Below, one piece after another: positions 1-5,714 of a stretch of DNA of 7,072 nt. Within the stretch, counting starts at the first letter, position 1. Every line of letters begins with the position of its first letter. The notes beneath the pieces were generated by a model, which saw only the letters and a list, made by a program, of their open reading frames with translations, did not search any database and was not told where the DNA came from. Source of the stretch: JBFLXN01 sp040755715 [NCBI: Candidatus Edwardsbacteria bacterium] (GTDB lineage: Bacteria; Edwardsbacteria; AC1; JBFLXN01); NCBI GenBank assembly GCA_040755715.1, contig JBFLXN010000142.1, forward strand, positions 1 through 7,072, given 5' to 3'. Both the position numbers and the translations under genes were made by a program.

Positions 1-150
1 GTAGCGAACTTGGGCTTGCAACTCTCTTAAAATTAAGGAGTTATATAACAGGAGGGCAACAAGCAAGAAGGTGTGCTTGTAACTTCGTGTAAATCAAGAG
101 GTTGTGAATTTCGTGAAAGCCACGATATAAAACAAAAGGAGGTTTAAGAT
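1..150 (+). other. Structured 5' leader upstream of the citryl-CoA lyase-like gene
   Basis: No gene is recognisable here. Three small hairpins can be drawn. At 20-42, AACTC and CTTAA pair with TTAAGGAGTT around an AA loop, with T25 bulged. At 59-80, ACAAGCA pairs with TGCTTGT across an 8-base loop. At 111-125, TCGTG pairs with CACGA. The first part is imperfectly repeated 61 bases downstream (GCTTGCAACT at 14, GCTTGTAACT at 75). No known riboswitch or T-box signature is evident. One frame is open from the window edge to a stop at 90-92 and could be the tail of an upstream gene, but its 29 residues match nothing I recognise. Confidence 0.35.
134..142 (+). promoter_or_regulatory. Strong ribosome binding site for the citryl-CoA lyase-like gene
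   Basis: AAAAGGAGG ends 8 bases before the ATG at 151. It is the best Shine-Dalgarno match in the window and fixes the start of the downstream gene. Confidence 0.85.
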
Positions 151-924
151 ATGAGTTCTCAAGAAACCTGGAAGACTTCTATTACTAACATTGCCCCCAA
201 TAGAATCTTAGTGCGTGGGGCCCAAATTGACGAAATGATGGGGAAAGTGAGTTTTGCTCAGGCAGTCTATTTGGTTCTCAAAGGAGAACTGCCAAATCAA
301 AATGAAGGAAAAATGATTGATGCCATTTTAGTCTCTTCTATTGACCATGGTGTTACGCCACCTTCTACCTTGGCGGCTAGAACCGTCGCCTCTTGTGGTG
401 TTCCTCTGACCGCCGCTTTAGCCAGTGGCATTTTAGCGATTGGAAGTTATCATGGTGGAGCGGTAGAAGATTGTATGCGAACCCTTTTACAAGCAGTAGA
501 AAGAAAAGCTCAGAATAAAAAAGATTTTGAGACAACCGCCAAAGAGATTGTGCATGAATCCAAACAAAACGGCAAGAAAATATTTGGTTATGGACACCGG
601 GTTCATGGACAAGACCCACGCACTGCAAAACTATTTAAGTTAGCGGAAGAATTAGGTTTCTTCGGTGATTATCTCCAGATGGCAAAAGCGATTGAGGAAG
701 CTCTTTTTATTGCTCAAGGAAAGAGATTGCCTCTGAATGTTGATGGGGCTATTGCCGCTTTACTCTGCGAAATGAAATTCCCTCCTGAATTAGGAAATGC
801 TTTCTTCATCATCGCCAGAATTCCAGGATTGATTGCTCATATCTACGAAGAAAAGATCAAAGAAAAACCAATGAGAATTATTAATCCAACAAAATGGGAA
901 TACGACGGACCAGCACATCTATAA
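151..924 (+). CDS. Citryl-CoA lyase-like protein (short citrate synthase-fold enzyme)
   Basis: This 257-residue protein has the citrate synthase catalytic core but lacks the large N-terminal part of normal citrate synthase (about 370-430 residues). The visible signatures are DHGVTPPSTLAAR (65-77), SYHGGA with H101, GYGHRVHGQDPR with H149 and D155, NVDGA with D198, and ARIPGLIAHIYEE (222-234). H101, H149 and D198 correspond to the citrate synthase catalytic His-His-Asp set. The length and motif spacing fit citryl-CoA lyase, which splits citryl-CoA into acetyl-CoA and oxaloacetate. It acts as a stand-alone subunit in two-step reductive TCA citrate cleavage (Hydrogenobacter type) and is homologous to the C-terminus of ATP-citrate lyase. 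No citryl-CoA synthetase or other TCA gene is visible in the window, so the pathway role is inferred. A related acyl-CoA lyase or a citrate synthase-like paralogue is the alternative. The start is supported by a strong ribosome binding site. Confidence 0.8.
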   Translation: MSSQETWKTSITNIAPNRILVRGAQIDEMMGKVSFAQAVYLVLKGELPNQNEGKMIDAILVSSIDHGVTPPSTLAARTVASCGVPLTAALASGILAIGSYHGGAVEDCMRTLLQAVERKAQNKKDFETTAKEIVHESKQNGKKIFGYGHRVHGQDPRTAKLFKLAEELGFFGDYLQMAKAIEEALFIAQGKRLPLNVDGAIAALLCEMKFPPELGNAFFIIARIPGLIAHIYEEKIKEKPMRIINPTKWEYDGPAHL

Positions 925-969
925 AAAATGCAAAAATCAAAATTTTGGAATTCCTTAATTTTGCATTTT
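925..969. repeat. AT-rich inverted repeat in the 96-base spacer
   Basis: AAAATGCAAAA (925-935) pairs perfectly with TTTTGCATTTT (959-969). The 23-base loop contains two smaller palindromes, CAAAATTTTG and GGAATTCC. It begins directly after the stop codon. The arms are too AT-rich for a typical Rho-independent terminator. The same words (TTTTGCATTTT, GCAAAATTA) recur at 2321-2608, so I read it as a member of a dispersed spacer repeat family. It could still reduce read-through. Confidence 0.55.
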
Positions 970-1020
970 AATTTTTATTTTTCCTTGAACCTTATTTAAC
1001 AATAAAGGAGCTCTAAAAAT

Positions 1021-2316
1021 ATGAAAAAACAAATCCAATTCACACTCTCACCGTCAGATATGCCCACAAAATGGTATAATATCATACCTGACTTGCCTGA
1101 ACCTCTACCAGCACCAAAAGACCCAGAAGAAGGTGCTTCACGATTGGCAACTCTTCCCCAAATGCTTCTCAAAGAATGTCTGAAACAAGAAGGTTCTAAT
1201 GAAAAATGGATTGACATTCCAGCTGGACTTTTGGAACTTTATGTCCGGGCAGGACGACCGAGACCTCTCTTTCGTGCCACCAATTTAGAAAAAGAATTAG
1301 GAACACCAGCAAAACTTTATTACAAGGGAGAATTTTATAGCCCGACTGGAAGTCACAAAGTGAACACTGCCTTAGCCCAAGCCTATTATGCCAAAGAAGA
1401 ACGCTACGAAAGATTGACTACTGAAACCGGTGCCGGACAGTGGGGCACCGCCCTTTCTTACGCCGCCAGTGTTGTTGGACTGAAGTGCACGGTCTACTGG
1501 GTGAGAGCAGTCTATAACTGGAAACAAGCCCGGCGCACTTTTATGGAACTATATGGGGCTAAAGTCTTCGCTTCACCGAGCCCTAATACTGAAACCGGTC
1601 GTACACTCTATGAAAAAGATTCTAATCACCCAGGCTCTTTAGGAATCGCCATCTCTGAAGGATTAGAAGATGTCAAGAAAGACCCAAAGGCAATTTACTG
1701 TCTCGGTTCAGTCTTAAATCATGTCTTGATGCATCAAACTATCATTGGTTTAGAAACACAAATGCAATTCAAAATGGCCGGTGACTATCCAGACTTGATG
1801 ATTTCTTGTCTGGGAGGTGGCTCAAATTTTGGTGGTTTTGTCTTGCCATTTGTTGGTGAAGTGATTAAGAAGAAAAAGAAGATTAAATTCATTGCCGCTC
1901 AAAGTGAAGCGGCTCCCAATTTGCAAGGCGAGTATCGCTACGATTTTGCCGACTATGCCGAAATGACTCCACTCCTGAAAATGTATACCCTGGGTCATAA
2001 GATTGATATGCAACCAATTCGTGGCGACGGCTTGCGCTATCACGGCTGTTCACCAATTCTCAGCCTCCTCAGACATTTAGGCTATATTGATACCGTGGCT
2101 TATCCCGCCGATGAAAAACATGTCTTTGAACGAGCTAAAATTTTTATTCAGACCGAAGGATTTTTACCCGCCCCTGAATCAGCTTACAGCATTGCTTGCG
2201 CTATTGATGAAGCCTTGAAGTGCAAAGAAAAAAAACAGAAAAAGGTCATTGCTTTTAATATCTCCGGACACGGATTTATGGATATGGAAGGCTATCGCGC
2301 CGTCCTGGGACTCTAA
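1021..2316 (+). CDS. trpB2: TrpB2-type tryptophan synthase beta chain (PLP-dependent)
   Basis: This 431-residue cytosolic fold-type II PLP enzyme joins L-serine (or a related donor) and indole to make tryptophan. The PLP lysine is K113 in GSHKVNTA (110-117). The catalytic glutamate motif is ETGAGQWG (135-142); Trp follows Gln where classical TrpB1 has His, which is typical of TrpB2. GGGSN (265-269) binds the PLP phosphate, and SGHGFMD lies near the C-terminus. The extended N-terminus (MPTKWYNIIPDLPEPLPAP, from residue 14) and the length above 420 also mark TrpB2 rather than the roughly 400-residue TrpB1. No trpA or other trp gene is adjacent, which agrees with TrpB2 enzymes working without a tight alpha subunit, often as indole salvage enzymes. 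AAAGGAG (1004-1010) lies 10 bases before the ATG. The family assignment is firm; the physiological substrate is inferred. Confidence 0.93.
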   Translation: MKKQIQFTLSPSDMPTKWYNIIPDLPEPLPAPKDPEEGASRLATLPQMLLKECLKQEGSNEKWIDIPAGLLELYVRAGRPRPLFRATNLEKELGTPAKLYYKGEFYSPTGSHKVNTALAQAYYAKEERYERLTTETGAGQWGTALSYAASVVGLKCTVYWVRAVYNWKQARRTFMELYGAKVFASPSPNTETGRTLYEKDSNHPGSLGIAISEGLEDVKKDPKAIYCLGSVLNHVLMHQTIIGLETQMQFKMAGDYPDLMISCLGGGSNFGGFVLPFVGEVIKKKKKIKFIAAQSEAAPNLQGEYRYDFADYAEMTPLLKMYTLGHKIDMQPIRGDGLRYHGCSPILSLLRHLGYIDTVAYPADEKHVFERAKIFIQTEGFLPAPESAYSIACAIDEALKCKEKKQKKVIAFNISGHGFMDMEGYRAVLGL

Positions 2317-2356
2317 TCCTCATTGCAAAATTAGCAATCAGGGTGTTGATTTGACC
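2317..2356. repeat. GCAAAATTAGCAAT repeat word after trpB2
   Basis: The stretch just after the trpB2 stop contains CATTGCAAAATTAGCAAT (2321-2338). It is nearly the inverse of ATTGCTAATTTTACATTTTGCAATG around 2428-2452, so it appears to form the outermost arm of the palindrome that follows. Confidence 0.45.
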
Positions 2357-2474
2357 GCAAAGACCACAGAGAGCACAGAGAATTCAATTCAAAATTAGCA
2401 ATACAAAATTATCGGTTTAAAATGTTAATTGCTAATTTTACATTTTGCAATGAAATTGTGTTCTTTGTGGTTTC
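2357..2474. repeat. Composite palindromic repeat, copy 1 (ACCACAGAG arms)
   Basis: The outer arms are ACCACAGAGAGCACAGAG (2363-2380) and its imperfect inverse ending CTTTGTGGT (2463-2471). They enclose a perfect 12-bp inverted repeat, AAAATTAGCAAT (2391-2402) against ATTGCTAATTTT (2428-2439). There is no open frame or transposase, so it is MITE-like in form. As RNA it would fold into a long stem between trpB2 and the methyltransferase gene. Equivalent outer arms recur in three later spacers. Confidence 0.65.
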
Positions 2475-2495
2475 AAGCATTATTTCAACAGCCTG

Positions 2496-2608
2496 AATGC
2501 AAAATTAACAATTAGCAATGAATACAAAGGAAGAGAAAAAGACAGGAAAAGAAACGATTTTAAAATGGTAATGGCTAGTTTTGCATTTTACACTTTACAT
2601 TTTTCATT
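2496..2608. repeat. AT-rich imperfect inverted repeat upstream of the methyltransferase gene
   Basis: GAATGCAAAATTAACAATTAGC (2496-2517, imperfect) faces GGCTAGTTTTGCATTTTAC (2574-2592). A purine-rich stretch (2524-2556, AAGGAAGAGAAAAAGA-like) lies between the arms. With copy 1 it fills the whole 309-base spacer. I see no gene here; its 3' arm ends at the ribosome binding site of the methyltransferase gene. Confidence 0.5.
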
Positions 2609-2625
2609 GGGGTGAAGCGACTCGG

Positions 2626-3531
2626 ATGCATCCTTTTACCCAGATTCCGCCCATCTATGACCGACTGATGAGTGACATTCCCTATGATAAATGGGTGGAA
2701 TATATTGAACAGATTCTGAAACAATTATCTTGTAAGCCAAAGAAGATTTTGGACTTGGCTTGCGGCACCGGGACCGTTGCTTTCTTACTCATCAAAAGAG
2801 GTTATAAAGTTGTCGGAGTTGACTCTTCTGAAGGAATGCTAAATGAAGCAGAGCGTAAAAGTAAAAACGAAAAATTACCTCTAGACCTCATTCATTCCGA
2901 AATGCAGAATTTTCGTCTGCGGGAAAAGGTTGAATTGGCTATTTGTCTCTTTGATAGTTTAAATTATCTCTTAAAAGAGAAAGATTTGGAAAACACTTTC
3001 TGGTGTGTATTTGAGGTTCTTACTTCTGATGGAATCTTCATCTTTGATATGAATACCGAATATGGCCTTTCTAGCTATTGGGGTGAGAATATTTATGTTA
3101 AAGAACAGTCTGGACTTTTCTCTGTCTGGCAGAACCGTTATGACCAAAAGAGTGGTATAGCCACTTTGAGAATTACTATCTTTGCCGAAGAGACCTGTCC
3201 CGACCTGTCCGTTGTGCCAGCCTGCGGAGCCCAACCTGTCCGTTGGCTCCGATGCTTGCCCAACGGTCAGGACGGTCAGAATGGAAGTGGGAACGGATTC
3301 TACCGACGCTATGAAGAATTGCACCGAGAGAGAGCCTATACCAATGAAGAAATAAAAGAATTGCTAAAAAAAGCCAATTTTCAAGACATATCTTTTTTCA
3401 AACATAGGACTTTTATTCCACCAACATCAACCACTACCCGCATTATGGTGGTGGCCAGAAAAGGGAGTAATGCCAAAAATCTTACGAAAACCACGGAAGC
3501 ACTGAAGAAAGGAGACACTTTACATTATTAG
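2626..3531 (+). CDS. Class I SAM-dependent methyltransferase with repeat-derived insert and tail
   Basis: This 301-residue protein probably transfers a methyl group from S-adenosylmethionine to an unknown small molecule or macromolecule. Motif I is ILDLACGTGT (41-50), the acidic end of strand 2 is D66 in VGVDSS, and later strand motifs are AICLFDSLNYLL (105-116) and GIFIFDMNT (136-144). The C-terminal YRRYEELHRERAYTNEEI (226-243) is typical of the YqeM/CcbJ-like group, which is usually near 245-250 residues. The excess here is an insert at about 190-223, rich in Cys, Pro and Gly and encoded by a hairpin repeat, and a tail after VARK (about 280-301), whose last part is encoded by another repeat arm. 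I place the start at 2626 because GGGGTGA (2609-2615) precedes it; an in-frame ATG at 2581 lies within repeat sequence. The substrate is unknown. Confidence 0.85.
   Translation: MHPFTQIPPIYDRLMSDIPYDKWVEYIEQILKQLSCKPKKILDLACGTGTVAFLLIKRGYKVVGVDSSEGMLNEAERKSKNEKLPLDLIHSEMQNFRLREKVELAICLFDSLNYLLKEKDLENTFWCVFEVLTSDGIFIFDMNTEYGLSSYWGENIYVKEQSGLFSVWQNRYDQKSGIATLRITIFAEETCPDLSVVPACGAQPVRWLRCLPNGQDGQNGSGNGFYRRYEELHRERAYTNEEIKELLKKANFQDISFFKHRTFIPPTSTTTRIMVVARKGSNAKNLTKTTEALKKGDTLHY
3193..3279. repeat. GC-rich palindromic element inserted in frame in the methyltransferase gene
   Basis: These 87 bases (29 codons) form a long imperfect hairpin. The outer arms are about 3193-3214 (ending GACCTGTCCGTTG) and CAACGGTCAGGACGGTCAG (3261-3279). 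An inner stem pairs CGGAGCC-C-AAC (3225-3235) with GTTGGCTCCG (3242-3251). ACCTGTCCGTTG occurs as a direct repeat at 3203 and 3234. GC content is visibly above that of the flanking coding sequence. The length is a multiple of three and introduces no stop, so the reading frame continues into conserved methyltransferase sequence. The form recalls Rickettsia palindromic elements, but I see no sequence relation to them. The exact borders are uncertain by a few codons. Confidence 0.7.
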
Positions 3532-3706
3532 AGCTACCATCAGAATATTAGGTTATCAGGTGTATCAGACTATCAGGCTACCAGGTTAATCTGTATTCTC
3601 TGATCCTCTGATAATCTGATATCCTGATTTCTCAATATCTTCCATCCTGATTTTCTGATAACCCGATATGCGCTTTAGCATTCCGTGCATTTCGTGTTTC
3701 CGTGGT
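3487..3706. repeat. Composite palindromic repeat, copy 2 (ACCACGGA arms, ATCAG core)
   Basis: The outer arms are ACCACGGAAGCACTGAA (3490-3506) and TTCCGTG...TTTCCGTGGT (3681-3706). The core is a run of ATCAGG/CTGAT words in opposite orientation. Its best pair is ATATTAGGTTATCAG (3545-3559) against CTGATAACCCGATAT (3655-3669), 13 of 15 positions matching. The left arm lies inside the methyltransferase gene and encodes part of its last 15 residues. The right arm ends 15 bases before the endonuclease Q start. No gene or transposase is present. Confidence 0.7.
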
Positions 3707-3721
3707 CAGAAAGGAAAAACC

Positions 3722-4987
3722 ATGCCTAAGTTTATCGCCGACTTTCATTTACATTCTAAATATAGCCGAGCCACTAGCAGTGATATGGATATAGAAAACT
3801 TATCTCGCTGGGCGAAAACAAAAGGGATTACTCTATTAGGCACAGGCGATTTTACCCATCCAAATTGGGTAAGAGAACTCAAAGAGAAACTTAAACCAGT
3901 AGGCAACGGCCTATATCAGTTTTCTAAAGGTGAAGAGGAAACCTATTTTATCCTGACGGCGGAAGTGAATAATATTTTCACTAAAGAAGGAAAAACCCGT
4001 CGGATTCACAATATAATTTTTGCTCCATCTTTTGAAGTAGTGGACAAGATTAACTATCAGTTGGGGAAATTTGGTATCTTAACCGCTGATGGTAGACCGG
4101 TTCTTTCCTTCTTCGCTTCTCGTTTAGTAGAAATGGTCTTAGACATTTCTCCTGAATGTTTAATTGTACCAGCTCACATCTGGACTCCCCATTTTTCTCT
4201 TTTTGGTGCCAATGCGGGATTTGATAGAATTGAAGAGTGTTTTGAGGAACAAACAAAAAATATCTTTGCCTTAGAAACCGGACTCTCCTCAGATCCAGCG
4301 ATGAACTGGCGACTTTCTGCCTTAGACCGTTATTCTCTAATTTCTAATTCCGATGCACATTCACCTAGTAGAATTGGTAGAGAAGCCAATGTCTTTAATT
4401 GCCAACTTTCTTACCCCGAAATTGTGGATGTCCTGAAAAAGAAAGACAAAAATAGATTTCTTTATACGATAGAATTTTTTCCCCAAGAAGGTAAATACCA
4501 TTTTGACGGACACCGAAACTGCCAGACCAGAATTTCGCCGACAGAAGCCAGATTGAACAATAACCTCTGTCCGGCTTGCGGGAAAAAAATCACTGTAGGA
4601 GTGATGCATCGCTTGGAAAATCTGGCTGATAGAGAAGAAGGAATAGTTTCATCAAATGCTATCCCTTTCAAAAATCTTATTCCACTAGAAGAAATTATTG
4701 CTGATGTTCTTGATCTGGGGGTAAAGACGACTACAGTAGAGAATGAATATCAAAAATTGATTAAAAATTTTGACAATGAGTTTAATGTCCTCTTAGAATT
4801 ACCCCAGAAAGCCCTTGCTTCTGTGACCAGCAAAGAAATCGCTGAAGGAATCATAAATGTTCGTGAAGGAAAAGTGGAGATTCTGCCGGGTTATGATGGT
4901 GAATACGGGAAGATCAAAATTGCCAGAGAGGAAAAAGCGAAAGAAATTTCTAAAGAAGAAACCAAAGGACAACTGAAGTTATTTTAG
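3722..4987 (+). CDS. Endonuclease Q (PHP-domain repair nuclease for deaminated DNA)
   Basis: This 421-residue protein resembles EndoQ, which nicks DNA 5' of deoxyuridine, hypoxanthine, xanthine or abasic sites. The N-terminal PHP metal site shows DFHLHS (D7, H9, H11), GTGDFTHP (D43, H46), AEV (E81), H96, PAHIW (H152) and NSDAHS (D211, H213). A zinc-binding module follows: GHRNC (C267) and CPACGKK (C283, C286). It is followed by HRLENLADR (296-304) and a helical C-terminal region. The final five residues, QLKLF (417-421), fit the bacterial sliding-clamp binding consensus. EndoQ is known from Thermococcales, some methanogens and a minority of bacteria. Such proteins are often mislabelled as UvrD helicase or PHP phosphoesterase. 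The start at 3722 follows AGAAAGGA (3708-3715); the ATG 54 bases upstream lies inside a repeat arm and would add 18 residues before the conserved start. No repair partner is adjacent. Confidence 0.88.
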   Translation: MPKFIADFHLHSKYSRATSSDMDIENLSRWAKTKGITLLGTGDFTHPNWVRELKEKLKPVGNGLYQFSKGEEETYFILTAEVNNIFTKEGKTRRIHNIIFAPSFEVVDKINYQLGKFGILTADGRPVLSFFASRLVEMVLDISPECLIVPAHIWTPHFSLFGANAGFDRIEECFEEQTKNIFALETGLSSDPAMNWRLSALDRYSLISNSDAHSPSRIGREANVFNCQLSYPEIVDVLKKKDKNRFLYTIEFFPQEGKYHFDGHRNCQTRISPTEARLNNNLCPACGKKITVGVMHRLENLADREEGIVSSNAIPFKNLIPLEEIIADVLDLGVKTTTVENEYQKLIKNFDNEFNVLLELPQKALASVTSKEIAEGIINVREGKVEILPGYDGEYGKIKIAREEKAKEISKEETKGQLKLF

Positions 4988-4993
4988 CGTGAA

Positions 4994-5170
4994 ACCACAG
5001 AAATATTTACCACGGAAGCACGGAATAATGAATATGAAATAGATTGAAATTGGTAGAAACTTATTGTCATGCCTTAGGCAGATCCGCCTTTGGCGGAAAA
5101 TTTATTGTTTTTTGCCACTAATTTCCATCTATGTCTATAAATTTCCAATAATTTTTGTGTCTCCGTGGTT
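4994..5170. repeat. Composite palindromic repeat, copy 3 (ACCACGGA arms)
   Basis: The outer arm ACCACGGAAGCACGGAA (5009-5025), preceded by a degenerate ACCACAGAAA at 4994, faces TTTTTGTGTCTCCGTGGTT (5152-5170). Inside, AGATTGAAATTGGT (5041-5054) pairs imperfectly with ACTAATTTCCATCT (5117-5130). The centre holds two tight GC-rich hairpins, TGCC-TTA-GGCA (5070-5080) and TCCGCC-TTT-GGCGGA (5083-5097). The element starts within 10 bases of the endQ stop and ends 16 bases before the HIT start, occupying nearly the whole spacer. It has no coding capacity. Confidence 0.7.
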
Positions 5171-5186
5171 AATTTTGGCTTAAAAA

Positions 5187-5714
5187 ATGAAAAAACTTTG
5201 GGCGCCTTGGCGGATGAAATATATTTTAGGCAAAACGCCAAAGGGGTGTATTCTCTGTAGTAAGCCAGCCGAGAAGAATGATAAGAAAAATTTTGTTCTC
5301 TTTCGAGGGAAGAAATGTTTTGTGATGATGAATATCTTTCCTTATAATAATGGTCATTTAATGATTGCCCCCTATCGGCATATCGCTAACTTAGAAGAAA
5401 TGAGCGCTGAAGAAAAACTGGAATTGATGGATGTTTTGTCTTTCTCTATAAAAATTTTAAACAAAGTAATTAAACCTGAGGGATTCAATGCCGGAATAAA
5501 TTTTGGTAGAGTAAGCGGAGCAGGAATTGAAGACCACTTACATCTCCATCTTGTTCCTCGGTGGAGTGGCGACACCAATTTTATGCCGATTATTGCTAAT
5601 ACAAAGGTGGTTTCCGAAGGACTTGAGGAAACTTACAAAAGGTTAATAAAAGAATTTAAAATCTATGAATCTTATTGTCCAAAAATACGGCGGGAGTTCA
5701 GTGGCAAATGCTGA
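5187..5714 (+). CDS. HIT-family protein, Ap4A phosphorylase/hydrolase-like
   Basis: This 175-residue cytosolic protein has the histidine triad [11 protein letters not shown], with H117, H119 and H121; by family analogy the middle histidine is the nucleotidyl-accepting nucleophile. The opening [17 protein letters not shown] (C21, C24) and [10 protein letters not shown] (H57, H65) mark the zinc-containing branch that includes mycobacterial Ap4A phosphorylase (Rv2613c type). The likely activity is cleavage of diadenosine polyphosphates or other nucleotide conjugates; the substrate is inferred. The start is set by the conserved N-terminus, yet there is no clear Shine-Dalgarno: the 3' arm of a repeat ends 16 bases upstream, followed by AATTTTGGCTTAAAAA. 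The final 16 residues overlap the lysC start in another frame and look like an extension beyond the usual family end. Downstream translation is probably coupled. Confidence 0.88.
   Translation: MKKLWAPWRMKYILGKTPKGCILCSKPAEKNDKKNFVLFRGKKCFVMMNIFPYNNGHLMIAPYRHIANLEEMSAEEKLELMDVLSFSIKILNKVIKPEGFNAGINFGRVSGAGIEDHLHLHLVPRWSGDTNFMPIIANTKVVSEGLEETYKRLIKEFKIYESYCPKIRREFSGKC

Noticed and set aside
1-92. Possible C-terminal end of an upstream gene
   Set aside because: One frame is open to a stop at 90-92, but 29 residues match no family I know and other frames close early. The sequence looks like repeats and hairpins.
2581-2625. Upstream in-frame ATG extending the methyltransferase by 15 residues
   Set aside because: The added residues are translated from the AT-rich TTTTGCATTTTACAC repeat and have no ribosome binding site, whereas GGGGTGA lies 10 bases before the ATG at 2626.
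2317-2625. Small RNA or tRNA gene in the 309-base spacer
   Set aside because: No tRNA cloverleaf or known RNA motif is visible; the spacer is fully accounted for by palindromic repeats.
3536-3706. CRISPR array suggested by repeated ATCAGG words
   Set aside because: The words are too short, irregularly spaced and occur in both orientations as a palindrome; there are no uniform repeats with unique spacers and no cas genes.
3668-3721. Upstream in-frame ATG extending endonuclease Q by 18 residues
   Set aside because: This ATG lies in the ATCAG/CTGAT palindrome and the extension is encoded by the TTCCGTG repeat arm. The conserved protein begins MPKFIADFHLHS, right after AGAAAGGA.
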